From the NCBI GenBank assembly GCA_029204225.1, contig CM055098.1:24123367-24187366 (forward strand): 64,000 nt of DNA, in the 5' to 3' direction. The translations under genes were made by a program, and so were the position numbers. Positions 33,355-48,000 of this stretch are shown here, one piece after another (the stretch's first letter is position 1; every line of letters begins with the position of its first letter). Source of the stretch: Diphasiastrum complanatum. Taxonomy: Eukaryota > Streptophyta > Lycopodiopsida > Lycopodiales > Lycopodiaceae. Under the pieces are notes generated by a model, which was not told the DNA's origin, ran no database searches, and saw only the letters and a list, made by a program, of their open reading frames with translations.

Positions 33355-36300
33355 CTGCGGTTCATGACAATCAGAGAGTCAACCCATCGAAAAAGCATAA
33401 CAACAGTCATCTCAACTTATAGACAATACAAGGCGTTTTTCTTGATCAATCGGTATATCTCAGGATAACAATTAGTTGTAAGTTCTGGAACAGTTAGACA
33501 AGAGTGATAGGGATATAACAATAAAAATATGACAACATAACCAAGATGCAATTGATTTTCAAGGAAAATTATATACCTGAGCACGTTCTAAGCTTCTTTG
33601 GGCCCGCCTCTCTTGCTCCTCCCTCTGACGTTGAAATCTTTCTTCTCGCACTTTCAATCTTCTCTCCTTTTCCCTGCTTTTCTCTGTTTGCTCAATAAAC
33701 TCTTGGGGTATCTCTGCAAGCGTTGCAATATTTTCCTCCAATTTGGCCTGTAGCATGGTTGCATAGTTGACACCTATCACGGGTTAACAAAATCTCACAT
33801 CTTTTGCTGCTACAGTTGCCTAGAACATTGTACAAAATAGACAGCAATTTGTTGCAAAGATACATGAGAGCTCACTTGTTTGAAGTTCTTGAAAAGCAAC
33901 TCCTCATTCTGTACAAGAGAATATGAAAAGTACTGCGGTAGAAGTGATACTTGTACTGATTAATACTTATTGAGGGTTTAAACCCCTTAACCAAAACTCT
34001 ACTTTCATATCACGGTTGCTCAGTGGAGAGGGGCAAAAGGAAACCTTGCAGGAAGGTTCTCATCTATGATAGCACACATTTGTTAGAAAACTACGAAGTC
34101 TGCCTCAGATCCTAGGAAGAGATTGTATTAGGAGGCTTAGTTTGTGTTATCTGTAGGTTCAAATTACTAGAGGACAGATTGGTGGAAAAAAAAAAAATCG
34201 TTTGTTCAAATTCACAAGGAACTGTTTGTCGGGAGAGAGCTAAGATAGCTCACTAATTTGCCAGGAAGATAGTAGAAATTGACTGCTGCATGTGGGAGCT
34301 AAGTTCACACTTCTAAAAGGAAGTTGTTTGCTGATCTTATCAAGGATCACTCGTCAACTTATTGCATGCAGTTGTTAGCAGGACTACCAACAGTAGTGGT
34401 AGATTGTTTTGCAGGTCTAAGAATTTGCATGGGGAAGATCACTGGATCTGCAAGGCAAATTGCTGAGAGGAGTTGTTCGCTGCCAGCCTATTAGGTCATT
34501 GCTAAACAAGTTGTTGGAGTCACTATTTGTGACAGGTATACATGCTAAGCATGTTAAGGATCTCTATTTGTTACAAAACGAGTTTGAAGAGGTATAAGGT
34601 CAACGATTTGGATAGCTAGACATGAAGTCTTGGAGCGCTGCTATTGTTCTTTGAAGATCACTAGAGACTTTATCTGCAAGGTAGATTATTAGTAGGGTTA
34701 TTTGAAATACAAATCTTCAAACCAGATCGTTGAAGATTCAGCTTCAAAAACAACAATCAGACAGGTTTTTGAAGATCAAATTCCAGGAGCATAGCAATTG
34801 TTGATAGATCGTTGATGATCAGATCTAGGTGCAGGGCAAAGGGCTGAGTTTTTATCTATAGTTTTATAGAGCAGATCACTGCTGTAATGAACTCAAGTTG
34901 CTAAAGGAGGATCACTCAGCTTGTTGGAATATATTTGTTCATGTTGCGGAGTGTTAATCTACTTGTGCTGTTATAGAACAACAAAGCATGGACAACAAAG
35001 AGTGGGACACCTTCAAAAGGATCAAAAACAGTTGGAGATCAGAGTTGATCGTAGATTCTACATCAGAATTGAGGATCTTTATTACGTGGGCATCATAGAG
35101 GATACACATGCATGCTTGTGCTATGAATAATTCTTTTTATTAACAATGCAAACATTAAGGGGGAGTGTTAGAGTTAATGATCACATTGTCACCCCTAATG
35201 TTGTCATCTAGGGGCCTTTATCTATATTTAGTAAAGTCAAGTTAGACTTTAGTTAGACTCAAGTTTGAGATTCTAGTGCATGATTTGGAGCACGAGTTTT
35301 GCTATAGATAGGTGTTGGGTGCTTTTACCTTATATAGAGACATCAATTAGGCAATTTCCTTAAGGTTGCTTCTAGATTGCTTTGCTTTTCCCTTTTGGCA
35401 TAGACTATTGTCTATAAGGATGTATTACACCCTAGTCCATTTGCAATGGGACATAGTTGGAGTCCATCTCATCATAATTGTTTGTATTCTCTCTCATTTG
35501 TATGACTATTGTCTAACAACAATAGGAATCGTGTCTTGGGTAACTTGTATGAGCCAATTGGTTTTAGCAGTCGTTATGGCTGGAAGCTGGATCCCGCTTG
35601 TTATCAAGTCTCAGGACTAGGCCCTAAGGGACGAAGGGTTGTTGATATGGATTGGATCCTACGGCGGGGTGAATCGTAAGTATTCAGTTTCTTGTGTTGA
35701 CTGGTGCCTGGCAGTTTTCGATTAAAGGACGTAATTATACCTTTGAGTTCATAACCTTCAGATTGAGACATGTAAATGTCTTCCTCAATAACTCAATTCA
35801 AGAATGTTGTCTAAACATCCATTTTGTCAACTAGTAGCTCCATGATAGTGCAAGTTTTGTTTTTCAAGAGAGACTGATACTCTCTATCCATTCTTTCTTG
35901 AGGTCTGTATTAGCATGCTCCAAGACTTCCTTCACAGAGGTCAACTCCTCAATAAAGTAACATGCAGATTCATCAATGAATCTGGAAAGTGGAACCCTTG
36001 TTCTTGTTTTTGATCTTCTTGGAATGACGAAGGGATTCAAAGTACATGTGAAATTAACCAACAAATATCGACCTATTGCTAGATCCATCAACTTTCTTTC
36101 TAAGCTCTTTCAATATTTGAGCAGAAGCTCCTAAATATCCTACTTATTGATGGAAATTCTTGGACAATTTAGGAACATGGAGTACATATGGAAAGAGTTT
36201 GACTTCACCATTTTTGAAGTGCAGTCTTACAAAACCTTCACTAGTAATATGATGAGTGTTGTTATCGCCCAAGGGCACAAACTTCCTTGTGTAATAAGGC

Positions 36301-39300
36301 TTATATTGCTAAAACCATTCCTTGTGATTGGTCATGTGCTAAGTTGCTCCAGAGTCGAGATACCAAGTATCGACATCTTGAGTATCTTCACGTTTTGCCA
36401 TAAATGCATTATGATCCTCTGCTTGAACTAGTGGTTTGGAAGTTTCTGCAACATTGGCTTGAATCTGCTCCTAGTATCATGAGTATGTAATGAAGATTCT
36501 CAAATTTGGTGAAAAAAACATGATCATTTGACCCCAATATCTTCATTACTCAATGTAGAGCACCTTTGAATATTGCTCCTTTAATGTGAACCTACTTCGT
36601 ATGAGTTTCCAATGTCTTGATTTTGTCTTCAAGTCCCTCAGTGCATATGTATGACCTTTATGAGTGTAGTATCTCACCTGACTCTTGACTCCCCTTGGAT
36701 TGTATAATGTGGACATGATTAACTTTCAGATACGTGAGACCTTAGCCACTTGAAGATTAACACCCTCGATCTCTTTGAACATCTTCCAAATCATATATGT
36801 ATATGAAGATCTCACCAAGAGTGCCCGAATGGTGAACGAATAAAGAGAAAAAAAAACTTGCAAAATAGAACAATCTTTTAATATACTATACATGTCCTTG
36901 AAGAAAATGTAACCCTCTTTGATTACCATAGCATCATCACATATAACTTGCAAACTTGTTTGTACCATGTAGTGATTTTCCTCCATCTTCATCTCTTTGA
37001 CTTTGACACAAGCTTTGACTAGTTGTATAGTCAACTACATCCAGTTTTACTTTGAGTTGATTTCAGTTCAATTTCCTTGGTACTCTCATAAGATACTAGT
37101 GAATTTGTATACCAACAATTTTCCTCTTCTAAAGTATCATCGAATGATATTGTTGCTGAAAATAATTCAACTTGGTCAAGTACCAAATTGTTTACCGTCA
37201 CATCAGAAGTCTCTTCACCCTCTACATGATTGCCTAATTGTTTCTTCTTGTTGAATTGCTTCATTTTACACTCAAAAGCAAAAAGACCAAACTTACTTCA
37301 ACAGTGACAATTACCATTATGCTTATGAGTTGTCTTCATTCCTTCCTCTTGCTAGTGGTGTTTTTGCTTCCCTTTGTCCATTTTGTCTTTTCCTCCCTTC
37401 TAAGTTTGTCCCTATTTTGTGGCAATAAATGCTTGCTCTTTGCGCCCTCCCTGTGTTGGAAATCAGATTAGCATTCATTTCCTAGATCTCTTAATGTCTA
37501 CAAAAGGAAATCAACTTCTTAAGTTGAAATATATGCTGAAATTAGTAGAGAGCGCAAGTAGATCAGGTATTGATTAAACGATACACAAAACACAAGGTAA
37601 AGAGTACTTTCATTTATCAAATAGATGGTTCATACAAAGAGAGAGCTTGCTAGATTTTCTGCGAGAACAAGGCTTCTCTCCTACTCTCTTGGCTCATGAT
37701 ACTCTCTCTCTCTCTCTATTAAAAGCTTGGTCTCTCTCTATTTCTCCTTTTATTCTCTCTCTTTGTTGTGGCTCATGACACATGGACATGTATCAATATG
37801 CATATCTTGTTGCTGTCAAGAAGATAAGGCTGCCCACAAGTTGTCTATACAAAGTTGTATTTACAAGAGAAGAATCATCAAACTTGGGCAACTTTTCATT
37901 TGAGTCAAAGGGAGTTGATATCGGCTTGCATTCTTGCATATTGAACTTCTTGAGTATCTGTTAAGCATATTTTTCTTGAAAAATGAAAGGCCTCCATATT
38001 AAGGCCCAAACAATAGTGCAACAAACGAAGGCCAGTCATTTCAAATTTCTTCGTTAGACCTACAATGAGTTGATTTTTGCCAATTAGTGCCTGTAATTAT
38101 AAGATCATCAACATAAAGAATAATAATGGTGATATTTTCACCATCTTCATTCACCTAGAGAGTGGGTTCAAATTTTGCTTTTTTGAAATCTTAGCTTGCT
38201 GAAATAATCATCTATGAGTCCGTAAAGATCCTTTTTGAGTTTGCATACATCATGTTGCATTGAGCAACAAATCCTTGTGGTTGCTCCATTTAGACCTCTT
38301 CTTGACGGTATCCATTTAGAAATGCACTTTTCACATCTATCTGTTGGAGATTCCAATCGAATTAAGATGCCAAAACAAGTCAAATTCTGGCCATTTTTGC
38401 TATGAGAGAGAGTCTCTTCATAATCTATGCCTTGTCTTTGTGCATATCCTTTTGCAATGAGTCTTGCTTTGTGTATGTTTTGGACTTGGTTTGTAGAACC
38501 ATTTGCATTCAGTAGGTTTCTTTGCCTTGTGGTAGCTTGACTAGCTCCAAAGTGTGTCATTTTTAAGAAGTGAGTTCATTTCTGCTTGCATTGCTTGAAG
38601 CCAACCTTCTTTTTTGCTAGCTTCCTCAAAAGTTTGAGTTTCTTGATTGTTCAAAATTGTTGTCATCAAGGCAAAACTGATGTCATGCCTTGGCTGCCTT
38701 GGTCTTAATCTTCTTGTTGCTCATTGAAAGCTGGATTCACCTTCTTCAATGCTTTTGCATCTTTTAAGGTCTCAATGGCCCATCTTGTTCCCTTGAAGGC
38801 ATAGTTGCCTGTTCTGAAACGGAACGCATTCCGTTCCAGAACTTGCCACATTTATTTTTGAAAGATACAAAGTTTTAAACAAAGCAATCAAGATTAAGGA
38901 ACGGAATCAAGATATATAGCTCAGATAGCAATTCTAGCTCAAATATATATATAACGTGGCTTAGATAGCGATTCTAGAATCAACGTGAGCAGCAGTCAGA
39001 GAAAATATGCATTATCTAGTGTCAAACAAGACATAGACAGCAAGATAGAGGATATGACAGAGATGAAGGACGTGACAATAACTAATATGGTCGTGGTGGT
39101 CCATTGTGGTCCAAGGGAAACTATAGAAATTGAGCTGGTCCTTATGATCACCCCAGTTGCTGGTTGTGAAGGTCGCTCGTCTTATGATCGCAACTGATTG
39201 TTGTCAAATAGTTGTAATTTTTAACAAAGGAATCGAGATTACCTTGAACAAAGGAATCTGCTTGAACTGTATGTTTTCCAGTGCTTCTGATCTCTAGCAT

Positions 39301-42300
39301 CCCTCAATGCATTATAAAGCATCCCTCAATATATTATCAAGAAGGAAGATCGCGAAGAAGGAAGATCACGGCCAGTATATGGCACTTTAATACCTGGTTT
39401 TTTCTATTTAAAAAAAAATGTTTCAACCCAGTACGTTCCAGAACGTACTGTACAGTACGTTCCAGCCCAAAAGGGTCGGAACGGGTTTTTAAGCTTGAAG
39501 GTGATGATTGTAGAGTCCATTTGTCCCATGGAGATGGCATGGTCTTCCTTTTTCTTGCTTCTTCTTCATCTTGTTGTTGTTCTTGTTGTGTCATCTTTGT
39601 TGCTTGGAATCTCTTGTTCCTCGTATGGTAAGACATTAATGATAGCTGTCAAAGCTTTGTTTTCAACTTCCTTTGTTCTTCTTGATTATTCTTGAAATAC
39701 AAATGAGTCATCTTCGTCAAAGATGACAACTCTGGATATTATGGGTTTGTTAGTGTCAAGATCAAATAAGTGATATGCTTTGTGTTGATCATGATATCCC
39801 AAGAAAATATATTTCCTGGATTTAGAATCACATTTATGCCTCTTTTCATCTCCAATATGACGATAAGCAATGCAACCCAAGCCTGAAAATACTTCTTCTA
39901 GCGTGCTTCCCTCCACAGCCTTTGTTAGGTTTCTATTAAGCAAATAATCTGCAATATTGACTGCTTCACCCCAAAAAGGTTGGGTGGGAAGATTTTGGGC
40001 TTTACGCATAGTCCTTGCGCATTTGACAATTGTTTGATTCTTTTTTTTGGCTATGTCGCTTGTTGTAGGTACATGGTGCCTTCTTATGCCATGGTAGTTG
40101 CAAAACTCCTTGACTTCATTTGATATAAATTCTCCCCCTCAATCATTTGATCTTGAATACTTGAGTGTTTTGCTAGTTTGATTCTCCTCCTCAGCTTTGA
40201 ACTACTTGAATGACCTTTTCGTTTATAAAATAGACCCATACTATTCTAGATTAGTCATCAACAACTTGTGTAGCAGAACATAAGGCTTTGCATTCAGCTT
40301 TTGTAGTGGAAAGCAACACAGTATCCTGCATTTTGCTTGACCAAGAAAAGCAGCCATTTTCAACATCGAAAGCATAGCCAGTGGTAGATCTTCTATCATC
40401 TATACTGCCACCCCAATCAGCATCTACATAGCCTCTCAGCTTAGGTAAACTAGAACAAGATCAAGAATGCCTTTCACGTACCTTAAAATGCGTTAAGCTG
40501 CTTTCCAATGCTCCAAGGTAGGTGATGCCATAAACTGACTCACAAGCAGCCTTTGCTCTCTATCTCTGTGGATTTGAATACCAAAACAATAATGAGCTTC
40601 GCCCAAATCTATCATGTCGAATTCTGAGGACAACATCTCCTTCGCATCTTGTATCAGTTCATCATTGTCGCTAAATAACAGTGTGTCGTCCACACACAAG
40701 GTAATAACAATAATAGAATGTTGTAATGAATTCAAGTAAACATTTGAATCTGAAGAGCTTGGCTTATAACCATGTTCGATAGGGAAAGTGTTGATCCTTT
40801 GAAACCAAGCTCTAGCAGATTGCTTCAGGCCGTAAAGTGCTCTATGGAGTTTGCATACATGATTCCCTTTGTCGTTGAGTACATAACCTTTGGGCTAGAT
40901 CATGTAGATATCTTCTTTGATAACTCCATTAAAATAGGCTGTCTGTACATCCATCTGATGTATCTCCAGATTAATTGCAGCAGCATATGATAGAAGTGTC
41001 ATGATTGAAGAATGTTTGACTACAAGACTAAACATCTCATTGTAGTCGATATTCGAGCTTTCCTTTGATTGATACTTCCATCTGCTTTGTAATGATTTTG
41101 AATAACCATTTGCAATCAACTACATTTCTGCTGGCTGGCAATTCGACAATAGTCCATGTCTGGTTCTTCATTAGAAATAAATACTCTCTATCCCTTGCTT
41201 CTCTCTAGAGATCGGAGTCTAACTGACGGAGTGCTTCTTCGATAGTCGTCGGCTCTCTAATGAGATAACAAGAGGATTCGTCAATGTACCTCATAGGTGG
41301 TCTGCAATCTCTTGTTGATCTTTTGGGAGGTGGCGGAGGTTGATTATCTTGACCTTGGTTCAGTTGCTACTATGCTACAATGTCTTCTTCTGATCCGTTA
41401 TTGATAAGCTGCATGTCTTGTAAAATACTTGGACCTTCAATAGGAATTGTTGTATCGAAAGGAATGTCCGATAGTTCGATTGTTGGAACCTTACCCTTGC
41501 CTTTGAGGTCATAAAATTGATCCTTGATGAAGGTAACATCTTTGCTGAAGAATATCCTTGATTCAACGAGATCATACAACTGATAAATTTTGTCTAAAGA
41601 AGCGTAACCAAAGAAAATGGATTTGATACTATGGAAATCTAGCTTTGTTCTGATGTCCTCTGGTATCTGCGCATAGGCAATACATCCGAATACTCTGAGG
41701 TTAGATAATGAAGGTTTGGAGCCTGTCCAAACTTCGTAAGGTGTCGAGACCCCTTTAGTCGAACATCTGTTTTGAATATAAGCTATAGGAGAAACAACTT
41801 CAACATAGAAAAACTTAGGCAGTGTCGTGTGAGCAAGCGTACACTTAGCTGCTTCGACTTAGGTGCGATTCTTTCTCTCAACAAGTCCATCAGACTAAGG
41901 TGAGTAAGAAAAGATAAATTGTTGCTCAATGCCTTTGCTAAGGCAATACTCGAATTCGGTTGAGATGTATTCTCTGCCGTTATCTGACCTTAGTGCTTTG
42001 ATTCTTTTACCAGTTGCAAGTTCTTCACGCTCCTTGAATTGTTTAAAGAGGTTGAAAGCCTTCAATTTCTACTTTGTGAGATAATAAAAAATTCATCGAT
42101 AAATGTACCATTGGACCACGTATGTCTGAATGAACAACATCTAGAACATGTTTTGCTATATGCTTATGAATTGATCTAAATGGAATCCTAGTCTGCTTTC
42201 CAACAATCAACTTTGACAAACAAAGAGCTTGATTCTCTTATTTGGATAATCAAAAGATTGTCTAATCATGTTCGATACAGATGCATGATTTAAGTGCCCT

Positions 42301-44964
42301 AGACATTTATAATATGCTAATCAGATATAATCTGATGAATTGCAAGTTAGCTCACTCACCAATGGACCCAGGACTCAGATTGTCGAAGGACCAATATCCT
42401 CAGACAAAAGAAGAGGAGCAGATGCGAGAGTACCCATATCATTCAATTATAGGTTCTATCATGTACGCAATGATCTGCACTAGAATAGACATAGCTTTTG
42501 CAGTCGGTTCCTTATTATGGAGGAGTCGATAGCGACAAACTCAATATTCTAAGTGGTTTTTCAAATGCAAGTTGGGCAGGAGATTTAGATACTCATAAAT
42601 CCACATCTGGATTTACATTCTTCCTCAACAAAGGTCTAATCTCATGGAATAGTTGGAAGCAAACCTCAATAGCTCTATCGTCTATAAAATCGGAGTATAT
42701 CGTTGCCTCTCACGACAAAAGAAGCGGTGTGGTTGAGAAACTTAATATTGGACGTTTGTCTGAAACAATATGATCCAACAATTATCTTCTGTGATAATCA
42801 GAGTGCTACTGCTTTGATAGCCAACCCTAGATTTCATTCCAGGAGTAAGCACATTAATAATCACTATGTTAGAATCAAAGTTCTTAACAAAGAGGTAAAG
42901 CTTGGAAGACTATCGAGAATGCAAGACATGACGACAGATATATTTACAAAGGTGCCGAACTTGGATGTACACAACAAATTTTGTACAATGCCAATGTTTC
43001 ATCGAAAAGCGTTTTGAACAAAGAAACAGGTTTGAAACGCCCCATTCGAAATGGGCCCGTTTCGAAACGCGTTTCTTTCGTTCGAAACGATTGTTGTAAT
43101 AGTGCAAATTTTTTTGACTGAGGAAAGCCACCATACACAGTTTCTCTTCTTGAAATTGCATTCTCTAGAGCATTCTCATGAATTTGGATGTATCTACTTG
43201 GTACTAGTCTTTCTATGACATGTCTAAACCCCAAAGAATCCATTAAAACACATTTTCAAAACAAAAAAAGAACCCTAAAAAAAATTCCCCTTTTGAACCT
43301 GAACCTCCCATTTGAAACGCGTTTCAAACCCGTTTCGAAACGACGTACGAAACGGATTCATGGATTTAGATTAAGGGGGGGTGTTGGATTATTGTTCTCA
43401 TTCCTTATCACTCTAATTCCATTTTTAATCTACATTTATTCATTTATCTAGTTGCTGCAAATTTACTTGCATCATTGCACAGACTTGCAGAAATACATGG
43501 GAATCACAAAGCAGGTTTACGATTACTGATGAGCTTTTACATTTGCTCACGGGCTTACGTCTTTTGACTACTTACAAACCTTTACACTTGCTTGCGTGCA
43601 GACTTTGGTGGTGACCCTTTCCAGGCTCTCTCAAATGATATAGTCAGCTTTGCACAGCGAGGCCTTATTCTTTTAGTAGGGGATTTTAATGCTCGTACGA
43701 GCATCAGGCAAGCTAAGTTTCATGCAGAGAGTGATTTTCTACAGGTTCACACATTAGATATGGGCTTTGACAGGACCTCACAGGATGCAGATACTCCAGC
43801 TACCCAATTTGGAGAGCAGCTGATTGGTTTAGCAGAGGCCCATTCCTTAACCATTTTGAATGGCCTTCCTTGGGCCTTCATCATCTTATTTTACTTGTCA
43901 TCCACATGGAGGAGGACACAGTGTTGTTGACTACTTCATTGGGTCACCGACTTTGATCCCATTTCTTCATACCTTCGACATTATACCTCCTACCATTTCT
44001 GATCACTCCCTCCTACTTCTATCCCTTGTTCATCATAGTACCACAGTCACAACACGCCATCCCACTCATCACCGTCGCCCGGTTTTCTCTCCATCTGGTT
44101 TTCCTTTTTACACGAGTCCCTAGTTTCTTTTCTCCAAGACTTTCCCTTCACCTCCTCAAATGACCAACAAGCTATCTTTTTATCTCAATCTCTTTTGCAA
44201 TCTGCCAATATAGTTCCGAATAAAGCCACAGCTGATCTAAAGCTAAGCTATGACAGCATCACATAAGCAAGACTTAAGCTATGAAAGCAGCACATAAGCA
44301 AGACTGAACCCTAGAAAGCAGAAAAGAGAGAGATTAAGGAGACTAAAGAGAGAGATCAATATCATCAACTGAATAACAAATGACATAGTTTCCCTACTTA
44401 TAGCCAAGAGGAAGCCCTAAAAGGAAGCTTCCGGTGGCTAGGGACCAACTGGGAGGGAAAATAGTGCGCCCTCCAAGAAGGCCCCCACTCTCCAGTAATA
44501 TGTCCAAATGGCCTAGTAATGAGTAATAAGGCCAAAGGCCAACCATATAGTCTAAGTGTCACTAATGAATAAAAAAGGGCCCAAGGCCTGCTTATGCATA
44601 AAGTAAAGTAAATGTAAATGGACGCGGCGAATGTAGTCTATTAAAACCAATATTATCACAACTAAGAAAGGGCAGCAATCAACAAATGGAAAAAAAGTGA
44701 AAATGAAGGCTATAAAAATGCGTTGGACAGCCAGGAGGGAAATGTCAAATTGGAATATCAAACGGAGTCGGAATTCCGTGAAATGTGGTTGAGGATGAGC
44801 GCTGGAGAGCCTTTTGATAAACTGTGAAAGATGGCTGGAAACGGATAAAATAATAGGCAAAAGTGACAAGTCGGAAGGGCTGGGGCAGCGATGAGCAGGC
44901 TGCAGGATTTTGGCAATTTGGAATAGCAAACGATTACGGAATTGGGTGATTTTTGGATAAGAGG

Positions 44965-45020
<56 letters not shown>

Positions 45021-48000
45021 GAAGATCCAAGCTGAAAATGGGTGCTGGGCAGCAGCTAGTAAGATCCACAAATGTCCTACAACATGATGGAAAAAACCGC
45101 TGAAAATGGTGATGAAGTAGGGCGCCGGACAGCCTCCAAACAATCAGCAAAATGGACAGCAAATCGGTGGAGAAATCCGTCGAAGATGGCAAGGTAGTAG
45201 GGCACTGGGCAGTAGCTACCAAAATCCGCACATAACCTGAAAAAAAATGGAGAAAACCGCTGAAAATGGTGATGAAGTAGGGCGCTGGACAGCTTCCAAT
45301 CAAGCCACGAAATGGGCAACAAATCGGTGGAGAAAATCGACGAAAGTGACAAGGTAGTAGGGCGCTGGCCAGCCTCTACCGAATCTAGAAAAACGATGGA
45401 AATCTGATGAAAAAATCGACGAAAGTGATGGGTTAGTAGGGCGCTAGACAGCCTCTACTAAATCTGAAAAAACGATGGAAATCTGATGAAAAAATCGACA
45501 AAAGTGATGGGTTAGTAGGGCGCTGGACAGCCTCCACTAAATCTGAAAAAGTAGTGCACAGGAAAGTGCTCTGATACCAAGTTACGAATAAAGCCACAGC
45601 TGATCTAAAGCTAAGCTATGAAAGCATCACATAAGCAAGACTTAAGCTATGAAAGCAGCACAGACTTAACCCTAGAAAGCAAGAAAGAGAGAGATTAAGG
45701 AGACTAAAGAGAGAGATCAATATCATCAGCTGAATAACAATTGACACAGTTTCCCTACTTATAGCCAAGAGGAAGCCCTAAAAGGAAGCTTCCGGTGGCT
45801 AGGGCCCAACTGAGAGGGAAAATAGTGCGCCCTCCAAGAAGGCCCCCACTCTCCAGTAATATGTCCAAATGGCCTAATAATGAGTAATAAGGCCAAAGGC
45901 CAACCATATAGTCTAAGTGTCACTAATGAATAAAAAGGGCCCAAGGCCTGCTTATGCATAAAGTAAAGTAAATGTAAATGGACGCGGCGAATGTAATGAG
46001 CCGAGTCCATAACTAATACTGCCTATCCTTTAAAAACCTTCTCTTCGCAGAAATGCACCCACAACAAATGGTATGATACAAAGTGCTTCTGTGAAAAAAA
46101 AGATAGCTTATCTCCAGTCCTTGGGACAAAAACTTGTTGATGCTATTGCCTCCCCATCCTCCCATTTCGTTTGGCGGATGTTCTCTAAAAACCCTTATAA
46201 ACCCGCTCCTATTGCTATTGAGTCATGGATAAATTATGCTACTAAGCTTTATACAGTTGACTCTCTTTCCATTTCTCTTTCCCCACGCCCTTTAAAATTC
46301 ACCCTCTTCACCCCGTCCATGGTTGAAAACGCCATCCAAAATGGTCAAACCCAAAAAGCCACTGATGTTGACCTCCCAAGTATGGACTTCCTAAAACCAT
46401 TTGCTCACATTATTGCCCCATACATTTCCCATATCTTTAACCAATCTGTCATCTTCGGTCTCCCCACATCGTGGTGCACCAACCTTTTACACCCTATCCT
46501 CAAAGCTTGGGATCCTTTGATTGTCGACAACTACCGCACTATTGTTTTACAGTCTAATGTCAGCTCACGGGCAGAGACAGAAGGGTTACATGCTATGGGA
46601 CAGGCAAGTTTTCACGCTGGCTACTCCACGGCTGACCAAATATTCATCCTGAGATGCATTATTGAGGAGGCTAAGTTCAGGAAGCAGAGGGTTTATTGTT
46701 GCTTTGTGGATTTATGCAAAGCCTTTGATTTTGTTCCGAGACACCTTTCACTCCAGCGATTAGCATCGCTTGGCTTTTCTTAGTTGCTGCTATCGTCACA
46801 TTGTATGAGAGAGTGCTGGCCCGTTTTCGAGATGGTGATGGATGGTCCTCTCACATTCATAGTACAGTGGGAGTTAAGCAGGGACGTCCTTTGTCCCCTA
46901 CTCTCTTTGCTCTATATATTGATGATCTTGAGTAGATTATTAGGGAGGAGGGTGGAGATGGCTGTCCGTCAGCAGGTATGATTATCCCTATTCTACTGTA
47001 TGCGGATGACGCGATACTTCTATCGAGATCAGCATCAAGGCTTCAGCAGCACCTTGATGCTTTATATACTTTTTGCCAGACATGGGGTTTGATGGTGAAC
47101 ATTGGTAAGACTAAGGTCATGGTGCTCAACACCAATCGACCACATATGAGAGACACAGTGTTCTACTATGATGGGCTGCCACTGGAGATAGTAGCCTCTT
47201 ATACATACTTAGGTATCGTTTTTACTGGTCCATTGCTCACTTTTAGACCAGCTGCATTGTCTAGGCTCCGCAAGGGGCACTCTACTCTTGTCCAGATGGA
47301 GAGGTTTTCCTCTATTTACTATGTACATGATCCTGATATGCGCTGTCGCCTTTTTTCTGCCATTGTTTCTCTGGTGGCTCTATATTCAGCAGAGACATGG
47401 TGTCCTGGCTTGTCCAGAGATACTTGGAGTGATATTTTACGTTTGCAGATCCTTATGCTTAGCTGGATGATCCGTGCGAAGCAGTCAGTTCCCCATGATA
47501 TCATAATGGTAGAGTTTGCCTCACCACCACTGATTGTCGAGGCTATATTTCAAATTATCACATTCATTCATAGGAGCTTGTAGATCTTCTTACTTCCTCT
47601 TGTAGAAGCATCAAAATTACTCTTGAAAGAGTGAGGTGCTCTCGGAGCTTGATGAATCCAGATATGTTGCTGCAGCTTTCACATCCACTCACACTCTAGG
47701 TAGTCAGCAGGCTAAGTCCTCATGGTTTCAATGTGTTTCTAACCTTTTGAGTAGGTGGGGTTTATCGATATCTGATCTCCCGAATGGGACACACATATAT
47801 CCACCAGCAGCTTTACAGAGCTTACATCAGCACAATGTGGTCTCACCCAGATCCAGCTCGGGTCAAGCTTCATTTTTATCACACTCATCTTCTTCAGCTT
47901 GATGCTTCCGGGCTTCCCATTCGGCCGGGTTATTTGTCTCAGGCATTATCAGTGTCACATGTACTTAGAATCCCTTGCCCAATGTATGGTAAATTGTAAT

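Larger units (their letters stand above)
44211..46014 (-). mobile_element. Small non-autonomous LTR element (TRIM/LARD-like), 1.8 kb
   Basis: Two LTRs (45580-46014 and 44211-44663) enclose 916 bp with no gag or pol. A PBS directly follows the 5' LTR on the minus strand. Flanking AATAT / AATAC (44206-44210, 46015-46019) is a 4-of-5 target duplication, and the LINE frame is continuous across it (SAN...TAYPLKT). LTR ends AGTTAT...GTAACT and overall LTR text match the chromovirus at 25366-31745. The interior is dominated by an 80-bp tandem repeat and a (GA)n run. Confidence 0.9.
43600..47993 (+). mobile_element. LINE 1 (EN-RT), 5'-truncated, interrupted by a 1.8-kb LTR element
   Basis: A non-LTR retrotransposon. 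It starts inside the AP-type endonuclease (DFGGDPFQAL, LLVGDFNART, DYFIGSP and the catalytic ISDHSLL near 44000) and is broken at 44210 by the element 44211-46014. It resumes with KCTHNKWYDTKC and the RT (46073-47583). A frame change lies near 46780. The RT shows CCFVDLCKAFDFVPR, GVKQGRPLSPTLFALYIDDLE and the catalytic LLYADDAILLS (about 46993). The 3' end is cut by a gypsy LTR at about 47994. 5' truncation is usual for LINEs. Confidence 0.9.

Noticed and set aside
38985-39197. 70-codon frame inside the 694-bp element
   Set aside because: It has an acidic/basic look but no recognised domain and no sign of a transposase. Treated as non-coding interior.
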